A stretch of DNA of 64,000 nt from assembly GCF_900177375.1 (NCBI RefSeq), contig NZ_FWZU01000004.1, positions 489,633 through 553,632 on the forward strand, in the 5' to 3' direction. The DNA comes from Desulfovibrio gilichinskyi. Its GTDB lineage: Bacteria > Desulfobacterota > Desulfovibrionia > Desulfovibrionales > Desulfovibrionaceae. The position numbers and the translations under genes were made by a program. Below are positions 17,992 through 28,603 of the stretch, in pieces (the first letter of the stretch is position 1; each line of letters begins with the position of its first letter). The notes under the pieces were generated by a model that did no database searches, had not been told where the DNA came from, and worked only from the letters and a program-made list of their open reading frames with translations.

Positions 17992-19614
17992 TTATAGCAG
18001 GTAGTTAACAGCCAGAAATCCCATGATAGACATGGTGATGGTGTACGGCAGAGCCAGAAGTACCATCCGTCCGTAGGAAAGTCTGATCACCGGAGCAAGA
18101 GCTGATGTCAGCAGGAAGAGGAATGCTGCCTGACCGTTAGGAGTAGCAACACTTGGAATGTTGGTTCCTGTGTTGATTGCTACTGCCAGCTTGTCCAGAT
18201 GTTTCATCAGGTCAAGTGCCTGAGTTGCGGCAGCCTGAGGCATTCCGGCAACTACATCGGCTCTGACAAGGTGTGGATCGGTCAGCTTGTCCATCAAAGC
18301 CTGTCCGGTCATTCCAATACCAGGAATAGCTCCTAACATATGAATAAAATGCATTTTGGTTTCGGAGATATAAACTGTTGCCACAAAGACATTGTCAGAA
18401 ATAGATGAGAGCAGTCCGTTGGCAACATAATATGCAGCAAGCTGGCTCTGGCCGTGCATGCTGAGTACGAAATTGATGATGGGGTGAAACAGTCCCTGAT
18501 CATGAATTACTGCTACTACGGAAAAGAAGACAACGAGAAGAGCTGTAAACGGCAGAGCTTCTTCAAAAGCTGCGCCTAAGCGATTTTCTTCAATAACTCC
18601 GTTCATAGAAGTAAGGATAATGATGACTGACAGCCCGATAATACCGACCGCTGCAAGGTGGAAAGCCAAGGCTGTAACGAGCCAGATACCTGTGATTGCC
18701 TGAATTATCAGTCTGAGTTTACCTTTTGTTCCCTGTTCTTCTTCCATCTTGAGTGCAGTTTCAAGGAGATGGGAGCGGATATTTCCGGGCAGTTTTGCGC
18801 CGTATCCGAAGATATGGAAATACTCAACAGTTACGCAGGTAAGAAGTCCTGTTGCTAATACTGGCAGTGACACAGGCATAACTTCAAGGAAGAAGTCTAC
18901 GAAGTGCCATCCCATTTCTCCACCGATGAGCAGGTTCTGAGGCTCACCGACCAGTGTACATACACCGCCGAGAGCTGTTCCGACTGCGCCATGCATCATA
19001 AGGTTACGGAGAAAACCTCTGAATTCCAACAGATCTTCGCGATTTTTTTCAACAACAGCCTGATCATTACATAAGTCATGCTCGCATTGCATCGTTTTGC
19101 CGGACGCAAATCTATGATAGACGTTGTAGAATCCATAGGCCACCGCAATGATAACAGCTGTTACAGTCAGCGCATCAAGGAATGCAGACAAAACGGCACC
19201 TGCAAGGCAGAACAGCACTGATATAACTATTTTTGAACGGACTTTTACAAGAATGCGGGTAAATGTGAATTGCAGAAATTCTTTCATGAAGTAGATTCCG
19301 GCAACCATAAAGATCAACAGAAGAATTACTTCGAAATTTTTAAGAGCTTCGCGGTAAATTGTCTCGGTTGAGGTCATTCCGAGAAAAGCCGCTTCAATTG
19401 CAAGCAGTCCTCCGGCTGGAAGAGGGTAGCACTTAAGTGCCATGGCCAATGTAAAAATAAATTCTGCAATAAGTGCCCATCCTGCGACAAACGGTCCGGC
19501 AGTGAACATAAGGCACGGGTTCAGAATCAAAAAAAACAAAATGCTCTGCTTGTACCATTTAGGGGCAGCTCCTAGAAAGTTACTGCCCAGCGATTGTAAT
19601 AATGTAGGCTGCAT
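17992..19614 (-). CDS. nhaB: Na+/H+ antiporter NhaB
   Basis: Inner-membrane sodium/proton antiporter of the NhaB family, about 540 residues with a dozen or so hydrophobic segments. The N-terminal stretch [14 protein letters not shown] and the region around [20 protein letters not shown] match the NhaB signature; Asp in the latter is in a transmembrane context. A large hydrophilic loop at about 175-195 and an internal [11 protein letters not shown] motif are also typical. The true start is the internal ATG at 19614, because AAGGAG lies 7 nt upstream; the earlier ATG at 19638 has no RBS. It exports Na+, in keeping with a saline habitat. Transcription is independent of its neighbours. Confidence 0.95.
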   Translation of the reverse strand: MQPTLLQSLGSNFLGAAPKWYKQSILFFLILNPCLMFTAGPFVAGWALIAEFIFTLAMALKCYPLPAGGLLAIEAAFLGMTSTETIYREALKNFEVILLLIFMVAGIYFMKEFLQFTFTRILVKVRSKIVISVLFCLAGAVLSAFLDALTVTAVIIAVAYGFYNVYHRFASGKTMQCEHDLCNDQAVVEKNREDLLEFRGFLRNLMMHGAVGTALGGVCTLVGEPQNLLIGGEMGWHFVDFFLEVMPVSLPVLATGLLTCVTVEYFHIFGYGAKLPGNIRSHLLETALKMEEEQGTKGKLRLIIQAITGIWLVTALAFHLAAVGIIGLSVIIILTSMNGVIEENRLGAAFEEALPFTALLVVFFSVVAVIHDQGLFHPIINFVLSMHGQSQLAAYYVANGLLSSISDNVFVATVYISETKMHFIHMLGAIPGIGMTGQALMDKLTDPHLVRADVVAGMPQAAATQALDLMKHLDKLAVAINTGTNIPSVATPNGQAAFLFLLTSALAPVIRLSYGRMVLLALPYTITMSIMGFLAVNYLL

Positions 19615-19857
19615 CAAATTCTCCTTTTTGATGGACACGGTTAAACCATTAGCCTGAGTTGAACGGTTTATTGTTTATAATTCAATAATTATAAAGCGTT
19701 ACAGGTTAATAGTGTTGGTAATTTCTACATGACAAGGCTGTTTTACTCCTCGGCATTTAAACAGTCCAGTGTAATAAAGGAACGTTATTATTTTCACATG
19801 TTAGTGATGCTTGTTTGCCAGTTTTTTGTGGGGATGCTACATTATAAATAATAAATT

Positions 19858-22386
19858 TTGTCCTTCAGTAGTTATGAACTTGAATCCGAGAGGAAAGAAA
19901 ATTTAATAAGGAACTGGGCTCTCATGCACATCAAAAAAAAATTTAATTATTGTTTGAAGCTTATTTTTACTCCTGGTGCGCATCTTAAACGCAAATATGA
20001 AGCGTTCAAATCTCTTCTGGCCTATGATTCTATGGCCCTTGAATTGGTAGCTGATCTTGAAGACATATTATACAGGAAGAAAAAAGGTGATCACCAACGA
20101 GTTGTGTGGTTGACTCATCGTTTATCTTTAGCTGTCAATGCAATGATAGACCAACTTACTGAAATGAATCCTTTTTGTTACAGAAGCCTATACGAAAATT
20201 TTATCAGAATAGATAATAATGTTAAGATTGCTGTAGACCATAATCTTCCTGATTCCGGCCCCCCTTATATTCTTACTCTTGAAAAGGCTGCAGCATTTCC
20301 AGATTTGGCAGGAGGTAAGGGGACAAACCTCGGGCGCGCGTTAACCGAGGGACAAGTCAATGTGCCCCCGGCTTTTGTTGTAACCGCCAATGCCTTTAAC
20401 AGGTTTATCGACTGCAACGGTTTAAGGGAAGAACTGGAAGCCCGTTTCCGAGTCATGCAAGTTGATAACCATGGGCATATCGCGCAGCTCACCCTTGAAA
20501 TACAGGAACTGATTCTAGCTGCGGATGTTCCAAAAGAAATTGCGGATGGAATTCTTTCAACTATGGCGGAAATGTTTCCTGACGATTCGCTGATAGCCGT
20601 TAGGTCAAGTGCTTTGGCCGAAGACAGTGAGATCTCTTTTGCCGGGCAGTACTCAAGTGAACTGAGCGTGCATAAAAAAGACGTGCTTGAAGCGTATAAA
20701 CGAGTTCTTGCCGGTAAATATTGTCCGCGCGCTATTGCGTACCGTGTTTCAAACGGCCTTTCAGATAGCGATACGGCTATGGCCGTGTTGATTCTGCCAA
20801 TGGTCAACGCTGAAAAAGCAGGAGTCGTTTATTCAAAAAATCCTGATTCCAGCGGCAGTGATGAAAATATTTGTATCTATGGTGTCTGCGGTCTTGGGGA
20901 TTCGTTGGTTGATGGAAGTATTTCTCCGGCAAAAGCAATTCTTTCAAGGGACGTTAAGCCGGAGTTAATCAGTAGCGGTACTGTAGATATAGGTGATCTT
21001 CCAAGTGAAGAAACTCTTTTGAAGCTTGGACGAATTGCCATGCGGCTCGAATCCAGTTTCGGCTGTCCGCAGGATATCGAATGGGCAGAAGACGATTTAA
21101 AAAATCTGTATATTTTGCAGTCCCGTCCGTTGCGGCAAAATACTGAAAAGTCGTCTGCGGTGCATTCACCGATAACAACCACTCCTGTTGTTAAGGGGCT
21201 GGAGAGTGCCGCGCTCGGCGTTGGATGCGGTGAAATTTATTTTGCGGAAAATGGGAAAGATTTTGCGCAGCTTCCTGAAGGGGCAATTGTTGTCACATCT
21301 ACTCTTAAGCCCGCGCTTTCAATGTTTATCTCTAAAATTAACGGAGTCATTGCCGGTACGGGCAGCAGGGCCAGTCATTTTGCATCTGTTGCTCGCGAAT
21401 GGGGACTTCCTGTGTTGGTAGGTGATACCGAGGGGTGTTTATATGAAGGGCAATTTGTAACTGTTGACGGGGTGGACGGAGCGGTTTTCGACGGCTGTGT
21501 CTCTGAGATAGTAACCAGATCTTATGTAAAGGATGAGCCTTCACCGCGAGTTCTTAATTTTTATTCCAAAGTTATTCCTTTTACGGTGAAGCTGAGTCTT
21601 ACTGACCCTGAATCACCTGATTTTACGCCGGAAGGATGTCGTTCGTTGCATGATATGGTGAGGTTCTGCCATGAAAAATCAGTAGAGCAAATGTTTTCAC
21701 TGGTTGATAAAAAGGGACGCGGAATGGGGGCGGCAAAAGAGCTTAAAAGTGACTTGCCGCTGGTAATGTATATTCTCGATCTCGGTAAGGGGTTGGTATT
21801 AAGATCGGCTAAAAAAAGGTATGTAACTCCTCAGGATATAACCAGTCAGCCGATGAGAAGTCTCTGGTCCGGGTTGTCTGATCCGATGGTGCAATGGTCA
21901 AAGGAGCTGACTCATATTGATTGGGATGAGTTTGACCGCATGTCAGCCGGAATCTTCAGTATTAAGTCTAAATTGTTGGCAAGTTACGGCATTATCGCGG
22001 AAGATTATCTTCATCTTATGATCAGGTTCGGGTACCATTTTTCTGTGGTTGACTCCATTTGCGGCAAGGCCTCCGGTGCTAATTATGTCCATTTTAAATT
22101 TCAGGGTGGCGGATCTGAGCTTAAAAACAGATTGCTGAGGCTTAGATTTATTCAGAGTGTACTTGGCCATTACGGTTTTGAAATTGAAACTCGCGGGGAT
22201 ATGCTTGATGCAACCTGTTCTAGAATCAGCGAGAAAGAAACCTGCGCTTTGTTAGCTAAATTGGGGTATTTGCTGGCTTATACCAGACTTATGGATATGC
22301 GCCTCCAAGAGGAAAAACAGGTGGAGCCTGAAGTGCAGCTCTTTATCCAGAACGCAGAGAGGGTTGATGGAAACTCTTCAGAATAA
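19858..22386 (+). CDS. PEP-synthase-like protein: PPDK N-terminal and phosphohistidine domains, no PEP/pyruvate barrel
   Basis: An N-terminal helical region (1-130) is followed by a PEP synthase/PPDK-type ATP-grasp domain (about 140-430; AGGKGTNLGRAL, AVRSSALAEDSE, AGQYSSEL and IEWA) and a swivelling phosphohistidine domain with catalytic His at about 507 (GTGSRASHFASVAREWGLP). The last ~270 residues do not look like the PEP/pyruvate-binding TIM barrel that PEP synthase and PPDK need. The protein may therefore phosphorylate some other acceptor, as rifampin phosphotransferase does with its own substrate. The annotated TTG has no good RBS; ATG 19924 after AAGGA is an alternative start. It overlaps the phosphatase/YkgJ gene, which suggests a functional pair. 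Confidence 0.85.
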   Translation: MSFSSYELESERKENLIRNWALMHIKKKFNYCLKLIFTPGAHLKRKYEAFKSLLAYDSMALELVADLEDILYRKKKGDHQRVVWLTHRLSLAVNAMIDQLTEMNPFCYRSLYENFIRIDNNVKIAVDHNLPDSGPPYILTLEKAAAFPDLAGGKGTNLGRALTEGQVNVPPAFVVTANAFNRFIDCNGLREELEARFRVMQVDNHGHIAQLTLEIQELILAADVPKEIADGILSTMAEMFPDDSLIAVRSSALAEDSEISFAGQYSSELSVHKKDVLEAYKRVLAGKYCPRAIAYRVSNGLSDSDTAMAVLILPMVNAEKAGVVYSKNPDSSGSDENICIYGVCGLGDSLVDGSISPAKAILSRDVKPELISSGTVDIGDLPSEETLLKLGRIAMRLESSFGCPQDIEWAEDDLKNLYILQSRPLRQNTEKSSAVHSPITTTPVVKGLESAALGVGCGEIYFAENGKDFAQLPEGAIVVTSTLKPALSMFISKINGVIAGTGSRASHFASVAREWGLPVLVGDTEGCLYEGQFVTVDGVDGAVFDGCVSEIVTRSYVKDEPSPRVLNFYSKVIPFTVKLSLTDPESPDFTPEGCRSLHDMVRFCHEKSVEQMFSLVDKKGRGMGAAKELKSDLPLVMYILDLGKGLVLRSAKKRYVTPQDITSQPMRSLWSGLSDPMVQWSKELTHIDWDEFDRMSAGIFSIKSKLLASYGIIAEDYLHLMIRFGYHFSVVDSICGKASGANYVHFKFQGGGSELKNRLLRLRFIQSVLGHYGFEIETRGDMLDATCSRISEKETCALLAKLGYLLAYTRLMDMRLQEEKQVEPEVQLFIQNAERVDGNSSE

Positions 22387-23446
22387 TCACGCTTATCACC
22401 TGACATGGGTCACGGATCAACTTGCTGTAGGGTGTGCTCCCATGAGTTATGCTCAGCTTAATTCTTTGGATGAACAGGGGATAGATGCTATCCTGAACCT
22501 GTGCGGGGAATTTTACGATCTGTATGATATTGAGAAAAAGGCCGGGTTTGATGTTTATTATTTCCCGCTGGCGGATGAAGAAGCCCCGGATCTTGTTAAA
22601 CTTGAAAAAACTCTGGAATGGCTGGATGAGTCCATTTATATAGGTAAAAAGGTTCTGATTCATTGCCGTCATGGAATCGGGCGAACAGGAACCGTGCTGA
22701 ATGCCTATCTGCTTCGCCGGGGGCTCGGGCATAAACTGGCCTGGAAGGCTCTTAGAAAACTAAGATCAAAACCTGCCAATTTTGAGCAGTGGTGGACCAT
22801 TCGCAAATACGGCAAACAGAGCGGCAAACTGACGATTCGTGAACCTCATCTGGAATTTAAAAGACTGGTTGATCTGTCTCCCTTTTTTAATGATTATGAA
22901 CAATTGATTTTGCGTGTTGATGAAGCCGTTCGTGATTCCGGACACATTGAAACATGCGGATTTGATAATGATCAGTGTTGCCGGACTCCGGTCAGTCTTA
23001 CTTTGGTTGAAGCTGTTCATTTAAGTCATCAGATTAATCTGGAGCTTACTCACGAAGGTCGCCTTGAGGTTATAAAACGTGCTGTGGAAACATCAAAAGC
23101 TGAAAGGATTGCCTCGGCAGAACTTAGAAAAGAAAATAATATTGCTGATTTTTGTCTCTCTGAAGCAGGCGCGGTTTGTCCACTGCTTAAAGATAAATCC
23201 TGTTTGCTGTTTAATGACCGTCCTTTGCAATGCAGAGCTTTCGGCGTGGATCTTTCTGACGACGGAGCGTTGTGGGGAAAAATCTTGACCCCTGCACTTA
23301 ATAAGATCTCTTCTGAAATATGGTTCGCATATACCGGAATTATGTCCGACGCTAAAATACCTTCTTTTTCCTTGCCGGATGTCGCCTCAGGGAAATTTAT
23401 AGAAGCCTTGTTCAAACTTATGATGGAAGAAGGAATTAGCGACTAA
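22367..23446 (+). CDS. Dual-specificity phosphatase domain fused to YkgJ-type cysteine-cluster domain
   Basis: Residues 1-150 form a cysteine phosphatase of the dual-specificity/PTP class, with active-site loop HCRHGIGRTG (HCx5R) and a general-acid Asp candidate in LADEEAPD. After a linker, residues of about 190-340 carry the metal-binding YkgJ (CxxxCxxCC-like) pattern: CGFDNDQCC, then CPLLKDKSCLLFNDRPLQCR. The metal is likely Fe or Zn. It starts 20 nt inside the preceding PEP-synthase-like gene (TTGATG; RBS AGAGGG), so translation is coupled. A phosphatase paired with a PEP-type phosphotransfer protein suggests opposing reactions on a shared target, which is inference. It ends 3 nt from the convergent kinase gene. 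Confidence 0.88.
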   Translation: METLQNNHAYHLTWVTDQLAVGCAPMSYAQLNSLDEQGIDAILNLCGEFYDLYDIEKKAGFDVYYFPLADEEAPDLVKLEKTLEWLDESIYIGKKVLIHCRHGIGRTGTVLNAYLLRRGLGHKLAWKALRKLRSKPANFEQWWTIRKYGKQSGKLTIREPHLEFKRLVDLSPFFNDYEQLILRVDEAVRDSGHIETCGFDNDQCCRTPVSLTLVEAVHLSHQINLELTHEGRLEVIKRAVETSKAERIASAELRKENNIADFCLSEAGAVCPLLKDKSCLLFNDRPLQCRAFGVDLSDDGALWGKILTPALNKISSEIWFAYTGIMSDAKIPSFSLPDVASGKFIEALFKLMMEEGISD

Positions 23447-23449
23447 CAT

Positions 23450-26104
23450 TTATTTGTTAAGGTCATGCATTTTTTGTAATACTTCAAGCAGTACCTCTTT
23501 GTTAAACGGCTTGCTGACAAATTCGTCCATTCCCGTTAATTTTGCTTTATTCAGATCTTTATTTGAGGCATGCGCAGTCAAGGCCACAATCGGTATTTCA
23601 GCTATTTTGCTGAATTCTTTTGAGTTTCTTATTATGTTGGTAGTTTCAAACCCGTCCATAACAGGCATTTGTACGTCCATGAGAATCACATCAAAGCTGT
23701 GTTTGCGCAGCTTTTCAAGGCATTCTTCACCATTTTGAGCGCATATTATGCTGTGCCCTGCTTTCTCGAGCAGTTTTTGCGCCATAATTCTGTTGACCAT
23801 TTCGTCTTCCACAAGAAGTATTCTAAGAGGAGTGTCGGACTTTTTTCGCTGGTGGTCTTTTTTATCTTGAATGTCGATATAGTCTGTTTTAGTCACCAAC
23901 ACGCAAAAAAGAATTGTGGTCCCCACACCTACTTCAGTTTCAACGGTGATGTTTCCGCCCATCAGATTTACCAATCTTTTTACTATGGGAAGTCCTAATC
24001 CTGTTCCTTGGTGTTTTCTGGATAAAGCTCCGTCAACCTGAGTAAATGACTCAAAGATATATCCAATTTTATCATCAGATATGCCGACTCCTGTATCTTC
24101 AACTGAGAAGAACAAGCGTTCTTTGTTCGGATCGCGGTGAGGGAGTGAATACACTTGGACTGCTATTGAACCTGACTCTGTAAATTTAATAGAGTTTCCG
24201 ATCAGGTTAAAAAGAATCTGCCTGATTCTTCCTATGTCACCTATATAAAATTTCTGAGTAGACGGATCTATGTGCGAGTGAAAAGATATATTATTTTCCC
24301 GCGCTTGAAACTGAAACAGGTTAACACTTTCTTCTATCAGGGATTCCAGCTCGAAAGGTTCTTCAATAATATCAAGCTTTCCTGCTTCGATTTTAGAAAA
24401 ATCAAGAAGGTCATTCAGTACCTTAAGCAAATTATTAGAAGAGCCAAGAGCTATTTCAACGTATGACTCCTGCTCGCTGTCAAGCGGGGTTTCCTGCATA
24501 AGCTGGAGTGTTCCCATAACACCGTTTAACGGAGTCCTGATTTCATGGCTTATGTTCGCCAGAAATTCATCTTTTACTCTGTTTGCGCGTTCTGCTACTT
24601 CCTTTGCTCCGATCAGTTCATTCTCTGAATGTTTATGAGCTGTTATATCCGTGAAAAAAAGTGCCAAAAGATTTCGCCCGTTGATGGTGACAATGGCTGA
24701 CGAAACGTCCACACAAATTTCCCGACCGTTGAGTGTCATGGCTGGGAGTGCAGGTGAAAAAGAAATCTCGTGCAAAATATGTTTTTCGAAAATTTTATCT
24801 ACTTTGGTACTATCTTTTTGAGGATGAAAAGCTTTTAGCTGTAGATTCTTCAAATTTTCATCATGGACATTGAATATATCCATGAAAGCAGGGTTCATGA
24901 ACTCTATAAACTGGCTGACGGGGTTAACCAGACAAATTCCTGAGGGGGTGTTTAGCAGAAGAGTTCGTGATCTTTCATTACTTTCGCGGACGCTTGCCAG
25001 TGCGTTGTTACGCTCTTTTTCACGTTTGCGCAGAAGGTTTACCATATTATCAAAGGCTTGACCTAACTGCCCTATTTCACCGTCTGAATAATCTATTCCG
25101 CTCGGATTTTTAAAATCCTTGCTGCCGATTTTTTGAACGGTCTCCGTAAGACTTTCAAGATGGCGGACGATCCCTCTTCCTCCGACAAACCATGCAATTG
25201 CCAGCGTGAGAATTATTGAGATAAAGCCTGTTTCTGCTCCTCTGGTAAGAATCAAATCAGCACCTTGTTGAATTTCTGATTCATCAATACCCAAAAAAAG
25301 GTACATGTAAGGTTCAGTGTCAGACGAAAGACGCAATGGTTCATAAAAAATAATGCGGACAATTTTATCAGTAGATTCCGTAACAATCATTCCGGGATTT
25401 TTTCCGGTTTTTGCGGAGAGGAAGACTGCTTCTTGAATAGGAGTGCCGACTTCAATATTTTCTTTTTTAGGATACCTGAACAGCCTGTTCCCGTTATGAT
25501 CACATAGTCCGAAAAATGAATTTTCCGGAAAGTTGCTGCGTTTAAAAAAATCTCTGTAATGGTTTAAGTTTATACCGATAATCAATGCCCCTTTCGGATT
25601 ACCGTTAGCGTTAAGGACCGGCATTGCGAAAGGAAATATTGATTTTTGTGAAGTTTTGCCGACAACATATTCGCCGGCTGCAAATTTTTTTGTACTTATG
25701 GCATCTTTAAATTGCTTGCGATCCGCAAAGTTAAGATTTGTGGCATTTCCTGTGCCTGCAGCAACTACATTACCTTCTAAATTAATAAGAATTGCGTTTG
25801 TATATATAGGGTTGGCTTTCAGTATGGTTTCAAGAGTGATCTGCGCTGCGTGAGGGTTGAGCTCTCTGATTTCCGGAATTTCCGCAACTGTCTGAAGAAG
25901 TGTACGTGTTGAATCACTGATTCTGCGTTGTATTTCGCTGAATTCATGCAATGACTCTAAGGTCTGGTGCTTTGCGGATTTGATAGCTTGATGTCTATGG
26001 AGCAACGCTGTTCCAAGGTTCAGCATGAACGCAGGCAGAGTCGCAAGCAAAACCAAAACGATGATTTTTTTTCGTATTGATCCATGGAATAGTAGATTTG
26101 CCAT
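23450..26104 (-). CDS. Hybrid sensor histidine kinase (dCache-HAMP-PAS-HisKA-HATPase-REC)
   Basis: An 884-residue membrane sensor. TM helix 13-33; extracytoplasmic double-Cache domain about 40-290, which usually binds small organic ligands; TM helix 292-310; HAMP 311-365; PAS about 378-495; HisKA with His520 (NISHEIRTPLNG); HATPase about 625-745 with the GTGLGLPIVKRL box; and a C-terminal receiver about 765-880 with the acceptor Asp in ILMDVQMPVMDG. No HPt domain is present, so a separate HPt protein would be needed for a full relay. Its stop lies next to the stop of the convergent phosphatase/YkgJ gene. The ligand is unknown. Confidence 0.96.
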   Translation of the reverse strand: MANLLFHGSIRKKIIVLVLLATLPAFMLNLGTALLHRHQAIKSAKHQTLESLHEFSEIQRRISDSTRTLLQTVAEIPEIRELNPHAAQITLETILKANPIYTNAILINLEGNVVAAGTGNATNLNFADRKQFKDAISTKKFAAGEYVVGKTSQKSIFPFAMPVLNANGNPKGALIIGINLNHYRDFFKRSNFPENSFFGLCDHNGNRLFRYPKKENIEVGTPIQEAVFLSAKTGKNPGMIVTESTDKIVRIIFYEPLRLSSDTEPYMYLFLGIDESEIQQGADLILTRGAETGFISIILTLAIAWFVGGRGIVRHLESLTETVQKIGSKDFKNPSGIDYSDGEIGQLGQAFDNMVNLLRKREKERNNALASVRESNERSRTLLLNTPSGICLVNPVSQFIEFMNPAFMDIFNVHDENLKNLQLKAFHPQKDSTKVDKIFEKHILHEISFSPALPAMTLNGREICVDVSSAIVTINGRNLLALFFTDITAHKHSENELIGAKEVAERANRVKDEFLANISHEIRTPLNGVMGTLQLMQETPLDSEQESYVEIALGSSNNLLKVLNDLLDFSKIEAGKLDIIEEPFELESLIEESVNLFQFQARENNISFHSHIDPSTQKFYIGDIGRIRQILFNLIGNSIKFTESGSIAVQVYSLPHRDPNKERLFFSVEDTGVGISDDKIGYIFESFTQVDGALSRKHQGTGLGLPIVKRLVNLMGGNITVETEVGVGTTILFCVLVTKTDYIDIQDKKDHQRKKSDTPLRILLVEDEMVNRIMAQKLLEKAGHSIICAQNGEECLEKLRKHSFDVILMDVQMPVMDGFETTNIIRNSKEFSKIAEIPIVALTAHASNKDLNKAKLTGMDEFVSKPFNKEVLLEVLQKMHDLNK

Positions 26105-26399
26105 TTACCCAGCCTTGTCTCTATCTGGTTTTTCAAGCTTCGATATGCTCGATATTTCAGAAGGTGTATGCTTATAAGAACTATAATACAATATGCTAAA
26201 GATACAGCCAATATTGGAAAATAGGTATTTTGAGTAATTTTGAAATTAGTTTTATAACATTCGATAATAGCTAAATGAGAGATAGCATTTAAAAATAGGT
26301 ATCTCAAGAATAACGTATGATAATGTATTCAAGAGAATATTTTGTAGCAGAAGAGAATAAGTGTGTATGTGCGGAGAGGAAAGTATAACCCGTAAAGAA

Positions 26400-26435
26400 C
26401 GGAGCAGGCATTCTATAGAAGAAATGCCCGCTCCG
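26400..26435 (-). terminator. Rho-independent terminator after ablB
   Basis: CGGAGCGGGCATT and AATGCCTGCTCCG form a 13-bp stem (one mismatch) with a loop of about 10 nt on the minus strand, followed by TTCTTTA. It lies 14 nt after the ablB stop. The rest of the 340-nt gap between ablB and the kinase start (26105-26399) is AT-rich; I see no gene in it. Confidence 0.85.
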
Positions 26436-26448
26436 ATAAATGATTTGT

Positions 26449-27300
26449 CTATGCAGACTGATTATCAACTGGGTGCTTAAACCATATATTCATTGTTTCA
26501 AGGCTTCCGCTGATATTAGTATTGTTCGGAATTGTTCCGGAATAAGTATAGCCTGCTTTGGCGAAAAGAGAGTTTATTCCGTATGAACAGGCGCGTGCAA
26601 TCGTAAAAAAACACATTTTACCTGCTACCAGTGATTCCTCTTCAAGTCTGTGCAGTAATGTTCCGGCTATTCCTTTTTTCCGGTATTCCGGACGTACGGC
26701 AAAGTCGGTAAGCTCTACACTCCACCCATCATGACCTGCTTCGGCAGAGGCTGCACCTATTAATTCTTCTTTGTGAAAAACTCCATAAAAACAGCCGTTT
26801 TGATTGATTTCGTTCTCAATATACTCCGCATCATGGACAGGGAATGGATAAGTGCTGAACACTTCTTTGTACAAAGTTGCAAGGCTGCTGCTATCAGCCT
26901 TTGTTAACTTCCTGATGCTTAATCCCTTCGCAAGCTTGTCATTAATTCCTGTTCCGGATTTGCCTTCGGCAACTTCAATGATATGATCAAGTTTGTCTTG
27001 GTCTTTAATTTCTGCTCTGGCAGAGGACCTGTAGAAGCTTAAAAAAGTTCCATCATCATCAGAAAATAAATTTGGGACGGTTGCTTCCTCTGCAAATCCT
27101 TCGGTGACAAAGTGTGGTGATAACTCACTTGGCACTTTAGCAAAAATCTTTGATACATCGGCAGATTTTGCTTTGCTTTTCAACTCTGAAACAATATCCG
27201 GCATATCTTCTGGTGAAAGTTCCATTAAATAAATTCTGTCATTTAACGGGCCGATCTGAATTGTGCTTTGTCCTATATTTTTTATTTTATCGGGAGTCAT
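26449..27300 (-). CDS. ablB: Beta-lysine N6-acetyltransferase AblB (GNAT family)
   Basis: Second step of N-epsilon-acetyl-beta-lysine synthesis, an osmolyte made under salt stress. The C-terminal half is a GNAT domain with the acetyl-CoA loop [20 protein letters not shown] and the preceding beta strand ELTDFAV. The N-terminal half holds the AblB-specific region ([20 protein letters not shown]). The frame extends upstream, but the start must be ATG 27300: AAAGGAG lies 6 nt before it, and the product then begins like other AblB proteins. This start overlaps the end of the lysine aminomutase gene by 14 nt, so the pair is translationally coupled. Confidence 0.94.
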   Translation of the reverse strand: MTPDKIKNIGQSTIQIGPLNDRIYLMELSPEDMPDIVSELKSKAKSADVSKIFAKVPSELSPHFVTEGFAEEATVPNLFSDDDGTFLSFYRSSARAEIKDQDKLDHIIEVAEGKSGTGINDKLAKGLSIRKLTKADSSSLATLYKEVFSTYPFPVHDAEYIENEINQNGCFYGVFHKEELIGAASAEAGHDGWSVELTDFAVRPEYRKKGIAGTLLHRLEEESLVAGKMCFFTIARACSYGINSLFAKAGYTYSGTIPNNTNISGSLETMNIWFKHPVDNQSA

Positions 27301-28603
27301 TGGCACTCCTTTCAGTTCTTTCATTTTCTTCGGGCGTAAGGCTGAGGGTGTCATCCCAGTCTGAAAGCAGTTTTGCAATTCCGATAGGTTTTTCTTCGGC
27401 ATCTTCCTCCATAAGCTGGAGGTTGCATTCTTCACAGTTTCTATCACAATAATTACATTCGTAAGAGTCCGGTTCGGCGTAAGTTGTTATTACCCCTTCG
27501 TAGTTCCTGAGAATAATTTTGTTTGTTGCCCATGAGACTATATAGTTCGGCATCACCGGAATTTTGCCGCCGCCACCTGGAGCATCAATCACATAAGTAG
27601 GCACAGCAAATCCGCTGGTGTGTCCACGCAGACTTTCAAGTATTTCTATCCCCTTGCCCACTGGAGTTCTGAAATGGGATAACCCTTCAGAAAGGTCGCA
27701 CTGGTAAAGATAATAAGGACGTACTCTGTTTTTAACCAGCTTATGGTTAAGTGTTTTCATAAGTCTTGGACAGTCATTGATACCGGCGAGGAGCACGCTT
27801 TGGTTACCAAGCGGAATACCGGCATCTGCAAGTTTTGCTAAAGCTCTTTTGGAAGAGGTTGTTACTTCGCACGGATGATTGAAATGGGTATTTATCCATA
27901 GTGGATGATGCTTTTTGAGCATGTTTACCAGTTTGTCCGTAACTCTGTAAGGCAGAACAACAGGCATGCGAGTTCCGATTCTTACGACCTCTACATGTTC
28001 AATTTCACCTATTTTAGTAAGCAGCCAGTCCAGTTTCTCATCGGACAGCATGAAGGGGTCACCGCCGGAAAGCAGGACATCTCTGATTTGCGGAGTGTTG
28101 CGAATGTATTCGAAACCTGCTTCCAGCTGTTCCATATCCGGAATGGAATCAACATCACCGACTTTTCGTTTGCGCGTACAATGCCTGCAATACATAGAAC
28201 AGATATTACTGACATGAAACAGAACTCTATCCGGATATCTATGAGTAATGCCTGGAACAGGGCTGTCTCCGTCTTCATGCAACGGGTCAACCATGTCGCT
28301 GCGGCCGATTATAAGCTCGCGGGGGTCGGGAAAAGACTGTTTGAAGATCGGGTCGTTTTTGTAATCATCTTTATGAATAAGAGATAAATAATATGGAGAG
28401 ACGGCAAGCGGGAACTTTTTAAGTGTCTGTTCATGCATCTTTCTCTCTTTGTCGCTGAACTTTATACCAAGAGCTTTTTCAAAACCTGCGACAGTTTTTA
28501 TTGAATTGCGGATATGCCATTTCCAGTCTGTCCAATCGTCTCTTGATGAATCTTCATCTAAAATGTCTGATAATTTCTGTTGATGTAAATTGTATACTTC
28601 CAT
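27287..28603 (-). CDS. ablA: Lysine 2,3-aminomutase (KamA/AblA)
   Basis: Radical SAM, PLP-dependent enzyme that converts L-alpha-lysine to beta-lysine, the substrate for the acetyltransferase encoded next. The cluster motif [15 protein letters not shown] (CxxxCxxC) is at about residue 133, and the PLP-binding Lys segment lies in the C-terminal third near [15 protein letters not shown]. The tail contains an additional Cys group ([17 protein letters not shown]), reminiscent of the zinc-binding C-terminal Cys of clostridial aminomutase. Together the two enzymes make the compatible solute N-epsilon-acetyl-beta-lysine, known in methanogens and some salt-adapted bacteria. RBS GGAGG is 7 nt before the ATG. 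Confidence 0.95.
   Translation of the reverse strand: MEVYNLHQQKLSDILDEDSSRDDWTDWKWHIRNSIKTVAGFEKALGIKFSDKERKMHEQTLKKFPLAVSPYYLSLIHKDDYKNDPIFKQSFPDPRELIIGRSDMVDPLHEDGDSPVPGITHRYPDRVLFHVSNICSMYCRHCTRKRKVGDVDSIPDMEQLEAGFEYIRNTPQIRDVLLSGGDPFMLSDEKLDWLLTKIGEIEHVEVVRIGTRMPVVLPYRVTDKLVNMLKKHHPLWINTHFNHPCEVTTSSKRALAKLADAGIPLGNQSVLLAGINDCPRLMKTLNHKLVKNRVRPYYLYQCDLSEGLSHFRTPVGKGIEILESLRGHTSGFAVPTYVIDAPGGGGKIPVMPNYIVSWATNKIILRNYEGVITTYAEPDSYECNYCDRNCEECNLQLMEEDAEEKPIGIAKLLSDWDDTLSLTPEENERTERSANDSR

Noticed and set aside
26020..26307. Minus-strand frame of 95 codons with a hydrophobic stretch before the kinase at 23450
   Set aside because: It overlaps the kinase N terminus out of frame, has no RBS, and the hydrophobic run is explained by AT-rich sequence.
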